DNA from: Palsa-883 sp035696165
GTDB lineage: Bacteria > Pseudomonadota > Alphaproteobacteria > Acetobacterales > Acetobacteraceae
Assembly (NCBI GenBank): GCA_035696165.1
Contig: DASRQX010000086.1
Location: 1 to 35,182, forward strand
Direction: 5' to 3'
Length of the DNA stretch: 35,182 nt
Translations under genes and position numbers: made by a program
Notes under the pieces: generated by a model
Databases searched by the model: none
What the model saw: only the letters and a program-made list of their open reading frames with translations
Told to the model about the DNA's origin: nothing
Part shown: positions 7,616 to 15,875 of the stretch, in pieces
Layout of the letters: each line of letters begins with the position of its first letter
How positions within the stretch are numbered: the stretch's first letter is position 1

Positions 7616-8596
7616 TCAGGCCGCAAACACGTCGTCGGTCGCTTGTTCCGGTCGCGGAAAAGCGCTGGCCTCGGCGAAGGCGACGGCAGTCTGCAGCGCA
7701 CTCATGATGTCGCCCTCCATCGCCTGCAGCCCGGAATCATCGAGCTCACCCTGGCCCCGAAGCTGTTGCTCGAGCAGCGCAATCGGATCCTTTCGCAACC
7801 ATTTTTCGACCTCCGCCCGGTCGCGCGAATCAGGTTGACCGCGGCGCTCGGTGTGGCCGCGCTGACGGTAGGTCTTGCATTCGATCAGTGTCGGACCCAA
7901 GCCGCGGCGCGCCCGATCCACGGCGGCGTTCGCAGCCTGGTAGACTGCGAAGACGTCATTGCCGTCGACGACGACACCTGGAATGCCGTAGCCGGCCGCG
8001 CGTGCCGCCACGTCGTCAAGCGCATGCGTTGCGGCCGCCGCGGTCTGCGCGGCGTACATATTATTCTCGCATACGTAGAGCATCGGCAGCTTCCAGCTCG
8101 CTGCGATGTTGAGGCACTCGTGGAAGGGGCCGGCATTCGATGCCCCATCGCCAAAAAACGAGACAGCCACACCACCCTTGCCTTCCATTTGCGCCGCAAG
8201 GCCTGCGCCGGTGACGATAGCGATCCCACCCGCGACGATGCCATTCGCCCCGAGCATGCCGATGTCGAAATCGGCGATGTGCATGGAGCCGCCCTTGCCC
8301 TTGCAGTAGCCGGTTTGCCGACCGTACAGCTCCGCCATCATGCGGTTCAGGTCGGCCCCCTTCGCGATGCAGTGCCCGTGGCCGCGATGCGTCGAAATGA
8401 TCCGGTCGCTGCGATCGAGTGCGCTGCAGACGCCGACCGCAACCGCTTCCTCACCGATGTAGCAGTGTACGACGCCATAGATCTTTCCGGCCAGGTAGTC
8501 CGCCGAGGCGCGTTCCTCGAACCGGCGGATTGTGAGCATCTGGCGCAGCATCCCGCGCTGCTTGTCGGGCGGCAGGTTAGGCGACAGGTTCATCAT
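7616..8596 (-). CDS. 2-oxoacid/acetoin dehydrogenase E1 component, alpha subunit
   Basis: A 326-residue protein of the AcoA/PdhA family. It has the early RRFEERASADYLAGKI and HCYIGEEAVAVG segments, the THRGHGHCIAKG loop, and the thiamine-diphosphate motif running from GDGASNAGPFHE to CENN. The start is ambiguous between ATG 8596 and ATG 8593 (two adjacent ATGs); GGAGG lies about 10 nt upstream of the first. It is the first gene of a two-gene operon with E1-beta, 15 bp apart. The tail (about residues 290-326) is poorly conserved. The phosphorylation-loop region resembles acetoin dehydrogenase as much as pyruvate dehydrogenase, so I keep the substrate open. Confidence 0.9.
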   Translation of the reverse strand: MMNLSPNLPPDKQRGMLRQMLTIRRFEERASADYLAGKIYGVVHCYIGEEAVAVGVCSALDRSDRIISTHRGHGHCIAKGADLNRMMAELYGRQTGYCKGKGGSMHIADFDIGMLGANGIVAGGIAIVTGAGLAAQMEGKGGVAVSFFGDGASNAGPFHECLNIAASWKLPMLYVCENNMYAAQTAAAATHALDDVAARAAGYGIPGVVVDGNDVFAVYQAANAAVDRARRGLGPTLIECKTYRQRGHTERRGQPDSRDRAEVEKWLRKDPIALLEQQLRGQGELDDSGLQAMEGDIMSALQTAVAFAEASAFPRPEQATDDVFAA

Positions 8597-8798
8597 GGGC
8601 GTGATTCCTCCAGGCCTGTCGGGCCTTCTCTTGATCGGGGCTTTTCATGATGATGAGCGCGCGCGCGAACGCTGGCAACCGGATCGCCGGGGTGGTGGCT
8701 GGCTGAGCCGGTTGTCGTTCACGGCCAACTGGTTGATCATGGTGTCCAACGGGGGGACCGACACACGATGCGGATTGGCTTTGTCGGCACAGGAACGA

Positions 8799-10883
8799 TC
8801 ACGGACCGACTATCACCTGTCCGTACATCCAGGGATGCGGCGTGCAAATGTAGTAGTAGGTACCAAGCTCCTTGAAGGTGATGGTCTTCGACTCCCCATT
8901 CGCCAGCGGACCGGTATCCCACTTGCCCGCCGCCGCTCCCGCCGCCGTGGTCGAGGTCGCGGTGTGTACGGTGTCGCCCACATTGGTGAAGGTCACCGTG
9001 GTTCCCGCCTTTACCCGCGTGCGGGCCGGCCAGTAGGCATACTCGACGTTGTTGTCGCCGATCTTGATGGTGGTGGTCCCATCCGCGATCGGTCCCAGCG
9101 GACCGGCAATCCTTGATGGCGGCTGCGGCGGGGGCAGCGGTGCCAGCGTCCCGTTCATGGCGAACACCCACACCGCGTCACCGGTGGCGCTACCTTGGAT
9201 TGAATTGCCGCCAGTAACGATCGCAATGTATTCCTGGCCATCAACCGCATAAACGGTCGCCGGTGCATCGGCGCCAAACCCGGTCTGGAACTTCCATAGT
9301 ACCTCGCCAGACCTGGCGTTCAGCACAACAAAGTTGCCATCGGGCTCCCCGCGCAACAGCAGTCCGCCGGCGGTGACCGTCGAGCCGCCGCCGCCACCCA
9401 TGCGATACGGCATTTGGTGCTGCCAGGCGATCTTGTTCGACCGGCTGTCGATTGCGGTGAAGGTTCCTCCGAACTCCGAGCCGATCGGCGCCGATTGTGT
9501 GCCTCCCACGTAGCGCTGGCCGTTCTTGTACGTGTCGCCATACCGCAGGAAGGTGCTCGAACGAATGTTGCCGGGCACGTAAAAAAAGCCGGTATCGGGA
9601 CTGTACGGCATCGGCGACCAGTTCGTGCCACCCTGTCCGCCGGGCTGGATGACGACGGGCGTGTCCCAGAACGACTGGAAGATACAGCTGGGTTGGTCAA
9701 AGCCCGGTGTCGGCGGCGCGCAGGTCGGCACCGTGTTGTCGCCGATCGGGAAAGGCTGGGTTGCGGCGGTGTGCTGCCTGGGTTCCTGCGGCACCGGCTT
9801 CTCTTCGATGCCGATCAGCGGCTTGCCGTTGGTGCGGTCGAGGATATAGACCCACCCGGTGCGTCCGGCTTCGGCGATGCCCTTGCGTGGCTGGCCGTCG
9901 ATCACCGTGTCGAACAGCACCACCGGGCTCGCTGCGTCATAGTCCCAAAGGTCGTGGTGTACCTCCTGGAAGTGCCACGCGTACTGGCCGGTCTTCGCGT
10001 TGACTGCCATGATGGAGGCGCAGAACAGGTTGTCGCCCTCGCGCACCGATCCGTCGTAGTCCGGCCCGCAATTGCCGGTTGCGAAATAAAGCAGGCCGAG
10101 ATCCGGATCGACCGCGGGGGTATTCCAGATCGTTGCCCCGCCGCGCATCGCCTGGTTGCTGCCTTTCGGCCAGGTGTCGCTGCCGACCTCACCCGACGCG
10201 GGAAGTGTGTAAGAGCGCCACAGGATCTTTCCGGTCTTGGCATCGAGCGCGGTCAATCTCCCGCGCGTGCCGAACTCCCCGCCCGCGATGCCGCTATAGA
10301 CGATACCGTCGTAGTAGAGCGCCGCGCTGGTCACGACATAGCCGTTGTGCCAGTCCTCGATCGGTGTCTTCCAAACCTCCTTGCCAGTCTTGATGTCGAG
10401 CGCGACGACGTTGGTATCGAGCTGACCGAGGAACAGCATCCCGTCGCCCATGGCGAGGCCGCGGTTGAGCCAGCCGCAGCATACCGTGTTGATCGTCTGG
10501 TCGATATGCGACCAGCGTTCCCACAGAATCGCACCGGTTTTCGCATCGAGCGCGAAAACGTCGTCGTTGCCGGTAACGACGTACATGATTCCGTCGCGGA
10601 CCAGCGGCGTCGCCTCGGCCGAATACTTGCCGCCGACGCCGGAGCCCTTGAGGTGGGTCATCCAGGCGCCTTTGAGCTGACCTGCGTTGTCGGTGTTGAT
10701 CTGCTTCAGCGTCGAATAGCGTTGGTTGGTCAGGTTGCCGCCATTCGTCACCCAGTCATTGCCGACCGGGCTCTTCAGCAGTTGATCGATTTCCGGATCC
10801 GCGGACCGTGCGGGCGCACCGCCCAAGCCAAGCAGGCAGAACGCCACGGCCAGAGGCAGGAATCGGCTGCCGTGATGCGACAT
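8799..10883 (-). CDS. PQQ-dependent alcohol dehydrogenase fused to a C-terminal cupredoxin domain
   Basis: A 694-residue exported quinoprotein. Residues 1-28 are a signal peptide (cleavage near ARSA). Residues about 30-578 form the eight-bladed PQQ propeller: vicinal disulfide C135-C136 (TVCCGWLNRG), metal ligand E203 (GGEFGTRG), N271 (ATGN), catalytic D314 and an extra acidic D316 (HHDLWDYD). The D-x-D pair is the lanthanide-type signature of XoxF- and PedH-like enzymes. After a proline-rich linker (about 581-595) comes a plastocyanin/azurin-like domain with apparent type 1 copper ligands H640, C680, H683 and M686 (C-x2-H-x2-M). Related quinohaemoproteins carry a cytochrome c domain in this position, so a copper domain is unusual. 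Start ATG 10883 has GGGGGAG 7 nt upstream; the frame extends to 10976. It appears monocistronic, and diverges from the EthD gene. Confidence 0.92.
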   Translation of the reverse strand: MSHHGSRFLPLAVAFCLLGLGGAPARSADPEIDQLLKSPVGNDWVTNGGNLTNQRYSTLKQINTDNAGQLKGAWMTHLKGSGVGGKYSAEATPLVRDGIMYVVTGNDDVFALDAKTGAILWERWSHIDQTINTVCCGWLNRGLAMGDGMLFLGQLDTNVVALDIKTGKEVWKTPIEDWHNGYVVTSAALYYDGIVYSGIAGGEFGTRGRLTALDAKTGKILWRSYTLPASGEVGSDTWPKGSNQAMRGGATIWNTPAVDPDLGLLYFATGNCGPDYDGSVREGDNLFCASIMAVNAKTGQYAWHFQEVHHDLWDYDAASPVVLFDTVIDGQPRKGIAEAGRTGWVYILDRTNGKPLIGIEEKPVPQEPRQHTAATQPFPIGDNTVPTCAPPTPGFDQPSCIFQSFWDTPVVIQPGGQGGTNWSPMPYSPDTGFFYVPGNIRSSTFLRYGDTYKNGQRYVGGTQSAPIGSEFGGTFTAIDSRSNKIAWQHQMPYRMGGGGGSTVTAGGLLLRGEPDGNFVVLNARSGEVLWKFQTGFGADAPATVYAVDGQEYIAIVTGGNSIQGSATGDAVWVFAMNGTLAPLPPPQPPSRIAGPLGPIADGTTTIKIGDNNVEYAYWPARTRVKAGTTVTFTNVGDTVHTATSTTAAGAAAGKWDTGPLANGESKTITFKELGTYYYICTPHPWMYGQVIVGP

Positions 10884-11296
10884 GTTGTTTCTCCCCCCGA
10901 CTTCTTGACGATATTCCTGTTGGGCGTGCCCCGGGGGACTGGCCCGGTTGCGGGGGCAGGATGATTGGTTGCGCATTTTATGACAAGTGGGCCGAGGCTG
11001 GTCCGCCTTCCATTGTGGCGCGGCGGGAGCACCATCGCCGATGCTGGCGACGCGATAAGCTGGCGAGATTTACCGTCTCAACACGAGGCAAGATTCGCGA
11101 CCGACGGCCGTCCCGTCTGGTGATTTCTCGTTGCCGTTACAGTATGGTATTCATGCCCAACCTGACCACGCCATCTCACACGATGCCCTGGGGTGCTTCA
11201 GTGAATTCCCCCTGTCGCAGGACACCGCGATGTCTCTACAATGGCGCGGCATGTCTCTCGGAGCCAACCGGTCGCAGCAACAGACAGGAGGACGGA
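10884..11296. promoter_or_regulatory. Divergent intergenic region between the PQQ-cupredoxin dehydrogenase and the EthD gene
   Basis: No gene is supported in these roughly 410 bases. The region must contain the promoters for the minus-strand dehydrogenase and the plus-strand EthD-like gene. An AT-richer patch around 10968-10985 (gcgcattttatgac) is the likeliest promoter core, but I cannot assign -35/-10 boxes with confidence. Confidence 0.4.
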
Positions 11297-11608
11297 ATGG
11301 TCATCGTCAGCGTCATGTACCCGGCGGTCGCCGAAGCGAAGTTCGACATGGAGTATTATCGCCCAACACATATTCCGCTGGTGGGTGCGCGCTGGAACGC
11401 CTGCGGGCTGCGCGAGGTAAAGGTGATGACCGGCGCGGGGGCGCCTGGCGGCGGTGCGCCGACGTTTTCGGTGATAGCGCTGCTCACGTTCGACTCGGCG
11501 GCGGACGTCGACCAGGCGGTGGCGCGACACGGCGCAGAGATCATGGGCGACATTGCCAACTTCTCAGACGTGCAGCCGGTCATTCAGATCAACGACGTCG
11601 TGGTCTGA
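11297..11608 (+). CDS. EthD-family small protein
   Basis: A 103-residue dimeric alpha/beta-barrel type protein: MVIVSVMYP, then FDMEYYRPTHIPLV, which is the EthD hallmark (Y-Y-x-x-x-H-x-P-L), and a C-terminal FSDVQPVIQINDVV strand. ATG 11297 has AGGAGG 5 nt upstream. EthD-like proteins are required for, or accompany, oxidative degradation systems such as ethyl tert-butyl ether catabolism, but their chemistry is mostly unknown. It stands alone on the plus strand and diverges from the PQQ-cupredoxin dehydrogenase, which hints at shared regulation. Its stop codon TGA ends exactly where a palindromic repeat begins (11608), so the final A of the stop belongs to the repeat. Confidence 0.85.
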   Translation: MVIVSVMYPAVAEAKFDMEYYRPTHIPLVGARWNACGLREVKVMTGAGAPGGGAPTFSVIALLTFDSAADVDQAVARHGAEIMGDIANFSDVQPVIQINDVVV

Positions 11609-11746
11609 TACCAACCAGCGAAATCGTTGGCTCTTCCAACGGTTTCGCCGGTTGGTATCGCGCGCCGAGTTGCCCAGGGGAGGCAACGGCGGCGGCGCGC
11701 CAAGCAAAGACTCAGACCATCGGTCATGCTTTATGACCGTTGGTCT
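11608..11746 (+). repeat. Palindromic dispersed repeat, copy 1 (MITE-like, about 139 bp)
   Basis: The element begins ATACCAACC and ends in a near match to GGTTGGTAT. It contains an imperfect hairpin at 11608-11658 (23-bp arms with 2 mismatches around CTCTT) and a second near-palindrome around 11713-11747 (CAGACCATCGGTCAT / ATGACCGTTGGTCTG). The same sequence recurs in opposite orientation at 20579-20718 with roughly 80 percent identity. No transposase lies nearby, so it could be a non-autonomous mobile element or a structured RNA/REP-type repeat. The first hairpin may also stop transcription of the EthD gene, although it lacks a T-run. Confidence 0.8.
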
Positions 11747-12006
11747 GACTGACCGGGGTCCACCACCGATCGTTCCGTGCGAACCAGGCAGTCGGCATGG
11801 CGCGCGAGGCCGCTCGCCGCCGGTTGCTCCGTCCTGGTGATCTTTCCGACGAACGAACGCGAATCTGCGATTTACCGGATCTCCTGCCGTACGGTATGGT
11901 CACGCTGCCGCGCTGAGTTCAAGCAGCGATCGGCGGCCGATAACGTCGAGCCTGGCTTCGTCCAATGGACTGGGCCATGCCGAGAGCAGACCCCGGGGAG
12001 CGCAAA
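11747..12006. other. Gene-free spacer before gfa
   Basis: I see no gene here. Together with the repeat it separates the EthD gene from gfa by about 400 bases, and it presumably carries the gfa promoter. The only frames crossing it are shadow frames without motifs. Confidence 0.4.
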
Positions 12007-12585
12007 ATGTCCGAAACGATTAATCTTCATCCGTCCATCGACCATGGCGTCCCGTCCGCCGCCGCGAATTTCGCCGGTGGCACGCTGGCGTGCAAATGCA
12101 CACAGGCGCCGGTGAAAGTCGCGATCAAGGGACAGGTCGCCTACGACCATGCCTGCGGCTGCACGAAGTGCTGGAAGCCGGCCGGCGCGATCTTCTCCGT
12201 CATCGCCGTGGCACCGCGTGACAACGTGACCGTGACGGAGAACGGCAACAAGCTTGCCGCTGTCGATCCGAATGCTGCGATCCAACGCCATGCCTGCAAG
12301 GGCTGCGGGGTCCACATGTACGGGCGGATCGAAAACACCAAGCATCCGTTCTACGGGTTCGACTTCGTGCACCCCGAGCTGTTCCAGGAATCCGGCTGGG
12401 CGCCGCCGGAGTTCGGCGCGTTCGTGTCCTCGGTCATCGAATCGGGCGTCAGTCCCGACCGCATGGCCGGGATCCGTGGCCGGCTCACGGAACTTGGCCT
12501 GACGCCGTACGACTGCCTGTCGCCGCCGCTGATGGACGCGATCGCCACCCACGTCGCCAAGGCCTCCGGCGCGCTGCCGAACTGA
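12007..12585 (+). CDS. gfa: S-(hydroxymethyl)glutathione synthase (glutathione-dependent formaldehyde-activating enzyme)
   Basis: A 192-residue zinc protein of the Gfa/CENP-V family, which promotes condensation of formaldehyde with glutathione. Cysteine clusters match the family: C29-x-C31 (ACKCT), C50, C52, C55 (HACGCTKCW) and C97-x2-C100 (HACKGCGVHMYGR). The stretch NTKHPFYGFDFVHPELF and the length are typical of full-length Gfa rather than shorter paralogues. Start ATG 12007 has GGGGAG 6 nt upstream; an upstream ATG at 11965 gives an unlikely extension. It converges with the class III alcohol dehydrogenase gene (45 bp between stops), the next enzyme of the pathway, so the two are neighbours but not an operon. 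Confidence 0.95.
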   Translation: MSETINLHPSIDHGVPSAAANFAGGTLACKCTQAPVKVAIKGQVAYDHACGCTKCWKPAGAIFSVIAVAPRDNVTVTENGNKLAAVDPNAAIQRHACKGCGVHMYGRIENTKHPFYGFDFVHPELFQESGWAPPEFGAFVSSVIESGVSPDRMAGIRGRLTELGLTPYDCLSPPLMDAIATHVAKASGALPN

Positions 12586-12630
12586 TCTCGGCAGCGCCTG
12601 CGCGCGCGGCGGGAGCGTTAGAAAGTAGCG

Positions 12631-13740
12631 TCAGTAGGTCACGACGCTGCGAATGCTCTCGCCGCGCCGCATCAACTCGAACCCTTCATTGATACGTTCG
12701 AAGGGCAGCACGTGCGTGATCAGGTCGTCGATGTTGATGCGGCCTTCCATGTACCAATCGACGATCCGCGGCACGTCGGTTCGCCCGCGCGCGCCGCCGA
12801 ACGCGGTGCCCTTCCACACTCGCCCGGTCACCAACTGGAACGGCCGCGTCGCGATCTCCTGCCCGGCGCCGGCGACACCGATGATGATCGACTGGCCCCA
12901 ACCGCGATGAGCGCACTCCAGCGCCTGACGCATCACCTTCACGCTGCCGATGCACTCGAAACTGTAGTCGGCGCCGCCGCGCGTCAGATCGACCAGATAC
13001 GGCACCACGTCGCCCGCCACCTCGGCCGGATTGACGAAATGCGTCATGCCGAATTTCTCGGCGATCACCTTCCGGTTCGGATTGAGATCGACCCCAACGA
13101 TCATTTCCGCCCCGGCCATCCGCGCGCCCTGGATGACATTCAGCCCGATGCCGCCCAAGCCGAACACCACGACACGCGCGCCGGGCTCTACTTTTGCCGT
13201 GTTGATCACGGCGCCGATGCCGGTGGTGACGCCGCAGCCGATGTAGCAGACCTTCTCGAACGGCGCGTCCGGCCGGATTTTTGCGAGTGCGATTTCCGGC
13301 AGGACGGTGAAATTCGCGAAGGTCGAGGTGCCCATGTAGTGCATGACCGGCGCTCCATCGCTGGAGAACCGGCTGGTGCCATCCGGCATCACGCCGCGGC
13401 CCTGCGTGGCACGGATCGCCACGCACAGATTGCTCTTGCGGCTGAGGCAGTATTCGCACTGCCGGCATTCCGGCGTGTAAAGCGGAATGACGTGATCGCC
13501 CTGTTTCACGCTGGTCACGCCCGGCCCGATCTCGGCCACGATGCCCGCGCCCTCATGACCCAGGATCGCCGGGAAAATTCCTTCGGGATCGGCACCGGAG
13601 AGGGTGAACTCGTCGGTGTGGCAGATGCCGGTCGCCTTGATCTCGACCAGGACTTCGCCGGCGTGTGGACCCTCAAGGTCCACCGTTTCGAGGCTGAGTG
13701 GTTTGCCCGCCTCGCGGGCGACGGCAGCGCGCGTTTTCAT
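12631..13740 (-). CDS. frmA: S-(hydroxymethyl)glutathione dehydrogenase / class III alcohol dehydrogenase
   Basis: A 369-residue zinc-dependent medium-chain dehydrogenase that oxidises S-hydroxymethylglutathione to S-formylglutathione with NAD. The catalytic zinc site includes the Cys of GICHTDEF, GHEG and the Cys of CYIGCGVTTGIG. The structural zinc is held by the four-Cys loop PECRQCEYCLSRKSNLC. The NAD-binding turn is VFGLGGIGLNVIQGA, and GVDLNPNRK holds the acidic residue that selects NAD. GGGAGG sits 7 nt upstream of ATG 13740. Length and motifs match FrmA/AdhC/FlhA. Placement beside gfa and xoxF indicates disposal of formaldehyde formed by alcohol oxidation. The hydrolase for S-formylglutathione is not in the window. 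Confidence 0.95.
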   Translation of the reverse strand: MKTRAAVAREAGKPLSLETVDLEGPHAGEVLVEIKATGICHTDEFTLSGADPEGIFPAILGHEGAGIVAEIGPGVTSVKQGDHVIPLYTPECRQCEYCLSRKSNLCVAIRATQGRGVMPDGTSRFSSDGAPVMHYMGTSTFANFTVLPEIALAKIRPDAPFEKVCYIGCGVTTGIGAVINTAKVEPGARVVVFGLGGIGLNVIQGARMAGAEMIVGVDLNPNRKVIAEKFGMTHFVNPAEVAGDVVPYLVDLTRGGADYSFECIGSVKVMRQALECAHRGWGQSIIIGVAGAGQEIATRPFQLVTGRVWKGTAFGGARGRTDVPRIVDWYMEGRINIDDLITHVLPFERINEGFELMRRGESIRSVVTY

Positions 13741-13845
13741 GGCATACCTCCCTGTAGCGGAGCACGACGATAACAGGCCAGGCGCGACCCGGCCATCGGC
13801 AACCGCCGGTGTGCCGTAAATTCGGTGCAGTCGCCGGCACGAAGA

Positions 13846-14235
13846 TTACTGCTTTTTCTGCCCGTCCGGTCCGAACTGTTCCAGAAACGCGATCACATCT
13901 TTCCGTTTCTGCGGGTCCTTCAGACCGGGAAAGATCATCTTGGTGTGCGGCACCACCGTCTGTGGCGATGTCAGATACGTGTCGAGTTCCTCGGGCGTCC
14001 AGACCAGTCCGGAATCCTTGTTCGCGTCGGAATACTGGTATCCCGGGTAGGTTCCCGCCTTGCGTCCGACTACGCCATTGAGCACGGGTCCGACCGCGAT
14101 CTTCGCACCGGGACCGATCTGATGGCACGCGCGACACACCAGGAAGTCCTTTTCCCCGGCCGTGGCATCCTGTGCCGGTGCCGGACACACAGCCGCGATC
14201 AGCAGTGTCGTCGCCAGAAATGCAGTGCGCAACAC
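13846..14235 (-). CDS. Class I c-type cytochrome (cytochrome c2-like)
   Basis: A 129-residue periplasmic protein: signal peptide residues 1-21 (ending APAQ), haem site C34-R-A-C37-H38, and methionine ligand M100 in HTKMIFPGL, followed by a helix DVIAFLEQF. This is the mitochondrial/cytochrome c2-like fold. The start is GTG 14235, with GGGAGG 7 nt upstream; the open frame continues to 14343 but has neither ribosome-binding site nor family similarity. It probably carries electrons from a PQQ dehydrogenase (or from the XoxF cytochrome) to a terminal oxidase. It lies 105 bp upstream of the class III dehydrogenase on the same strand and may share a transcript. Confidence 0.9.
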   Translation of the reverse strand: MLRTAFLATTLLIAAVCPAPAQDATAGEKDFLVCRACHQIGPGAKIAVGPVLNGVVGRKAGTYPGYQYSDANKDSGLVWTPEELDTYLTSPQTVVPHTKMIFPGLKDPQKRKDVIAFLEQFGPDGQKKQ

Positions 14236-14293
14236 GCGGTATCCTCCCTGCCGCGCAGGTTTCGGAAATTCACCGCCACATGTCAACGCCTGG

Positions 14294-14506
14294 TCAGATT
14301 TTCTCGTCTTCGCGATCGGGCCAGGCACAACGCCAGCGTGCAACGCGGTAATTCGGGTGTTCGCCGACCCACTGTGCCAGGTAGGGTTGCGCCTGCATCA
14401 TGCAGCTTTGCAACGATCCTCCCGTCTCGAACAAAATATGGTACTCGTGACATTCCGACGTGTTGGTCAGGCTGCATGCCAGCAGGATTAGGTCAACCAG
14501 TTGCAC
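14294..14506 (-). CDS. Small conserved hypothetical protein (Cys-containing)
   Basis: About 70 residues: a short hydrophobic start (LVDLILLACSL), then ECHEYHILFE, SLQSCMMQAQPYLAQWVGEHP and YRVARWRC. This Cys-His, Q-x-C-M-M and W-x-C pattern recurs in a family of small proteins that I recognise from many alphaproteobacteria but whose function is unknown. Three consecutive GTG codons (14512-14504) make the start ambiguous; I chose 14506 because GGAGG then sits about 5 nt upstream. It lies 58 bp upstream of the cytochrome c gene, on the same strand. Confidence 0.65.
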   Translation of the reverse strand: MQLVDLILLACSLTNTSECHEYHILFETGGSLQSCMMQAQPYLAQWVGEHPNYRVARWRCAWPDREDEKI

Positions 14507-14648
14507 CACCACCTCCGTGACCGGTGCGCCCTGCCATACACCGCATGGTTGTGGATTGCCATAATTTCACGTCCCCGAGGCCATCCCGCCGATCGCCAAC
14601 GCCTGGGCGCTCTTGAATGCCAGCGCGGAGTTCTTCATCCTGGCTTGA

Positions 14649-15875
14649 ATGGAACGTCCAACGCTGATGCCGCACGGCCGGCTTGGCCGGCGAGCGCTGA
14701 TAACAACGATGATCTTTGCCGGGTTGCCGACCGGAACCCGCGCCCTGTGCGCGGAAGCGGCGACAATCGGCATCGGCTACATTCGGTGGGCCGAGCCGGA
14801 ACAGACCATATCGTTGCTGGACAAGCCGCCGCGTGATGACGGGCTGGCAGGCGCGAAACTCGCCATCAACGATAACACCACCACCGGCCAGTTCATCGGC
14901 CAGCAATTCGAACTGACGGATATCGCGGTGCGAGCCGATGATGATGCGGTGACTGCACTCACGACGCTGGTTGCGGGCAGGATCACCCTGATTCTGACTG
15001 ACGTTCCGGCGGAGCTGCTGCTGCGGCTCGCCGCCGCGGGCCGCGACAAGCAGGTGACGCTGTTCAATGTCGGGGCGCCCGACGACGCGCTGCGGCAGCA
15101 GGATTGTCGCAACAACGTGATCCACGTCGCGCCGTCGCGCGCCATGCTTGCCGACGCGTTGGCGCAATACTTGGTGTGGAAAAAATGGTCGCGTTGGGTG
15201 CTGGCCTATGGTTCGCACCCCGACGACACGTTGCTGGCCGATGCGTATCGCCGGGCGGCCAAGCGCTTCGGCGCTCGCATCGTGAAGGAAGTCGAATACA
15301 AGGACACCGGAGGCGCGCGCCAGACCGATTCCGGCGTGGTGCAGACCCAGCAGCAGATGCCCGTCTTCACGCAGGGCCTACCCGACTACGACGTTTTGGT
15401 CACGGCGGACGAGAGCGAGGTCTTCGCCAACTATCTGCCGTTTCGCACCTGGGACGCACGGCCAGTCGTGGGATCGGCCGGACTGCGGCCGGTAAGCTGG
15501 GATCCCAGCAGCGAATCCTGGGGCGGTACGCAGCTACAGGACAGGTTCGTTCGGATGGCACATCGTCGGATGACCCCGCTCGACATGCAGGCCTGGACCG
15601 CCGTCCGCATGATCGGCGAAGCCGCCAGCCGCAGTCGCTCGACCGATCCGGCGAAGATCATGCAGGACATGACATCCGCCGATTTCGGCATCGCCGCTTA
15701 CAAGGGCCAGAAACTCTCACTGCGGGACTGGGATTGGCAATTACGCCAGCCGATCCTGCTGGCGGACGGCCGCACGGTCGTGTCGGTGTCGCCGCAGCCG
15801 GGCTTCCTGCATCAGGTGACGGAACTCGATACGCTCGGCTTCGACCGACCGGAGACCAAATGCAAGTTGCAATGA
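14649..15875 (+). CDS. PQQ-dependent alcohol dehydrogenase-associated ABC substrate-binding protein (Ped/Lut-type)
   Basis: A 408-residue periplasmic binding protein of the branched-chain-amino-acid-receptor fold. A signal sequence (RRALITTMIFAGLPTGTRALCAEA) is followed by IGIGYIRWAEPEQT, LAINDNTTTGQFIGQQFEL and a C-terminal WDWQLRQPILLADGRTVVSVSPQPGF, typical of the family found only beside PQQ alcohol oxidation genes. Homologous systems (Ped in Pseudomonas putida, lut in Methylorubrum) have been linked to lanthanide-dependent alcohol oxidation. The direct ligand is not established from sequence. The start may be ATG 14649 or ATG 14667; neither has a strong ribosome-binding site. It is the first of five tightly packed plus-strand genes and overlaps the next by 16 nt. 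Confidence 0.88.
   Translation: MERPTLMPHGRLGRRALITTMIFAGLPTGTRALCAEAATIGIGYIRWAEPEQTISLLDKPPRDDGLAGAKLAINDNTTTGQFIGQQFELTDIAVRADDDAVTALTTLVAGRITLILTDVPAELLLRLAAAGRDKQVTLFNVGAPDDALRQQDCRNNVIHVAPSRAMLADALAQYLVWKKWSRWVLAYGSHPDDTLLADAYRRAAKRFGARIVKEVEYKDTGGARQTDSGVVQTQQQMPVFTQGLPDYDVLVTADESEVFANYLPFRTWDARPVVGSAGLRPVSWDPSSESWGGTQLQDRFVRMAHRRMTPLDMQAWTAVRMIGEAASRSRSTDPAKIMQDMTSADFGIAAYKGQKLSLRDWDWQLRQPILLADGRTVVSVSPQPGFLHQVTELDTLGFDRPETKCKLQ

Noticed and set aside
6557..8650. 697-residue plus-strand open frame
   Set aside because: It is antisense to the E1-alpha/beta genes, rich in Arg and His with no motifs, and arises from GC-rich codon bias on the other strand.
9414..10964. 516-residue plus-strand open frame
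   Set aside because: It is the mirror of the PQQ-cupredoxin dehydrogenase; the minus-strand protein has all family motifs.
11608..11658. Rho-independent terminator after the EthD gene
   Set aside because: The hairpin is strong but has no T-run and is part of a dispersed repeat found also upstream of xoxJ, so terminator function is not its defining property.
15104..15859. Upstream extension of the YVTN propeller frame
   Set aside because: This part is a shifted reading of the binding-protein gene; a signal peptide and ribosome-binding site place the real start at 15860.
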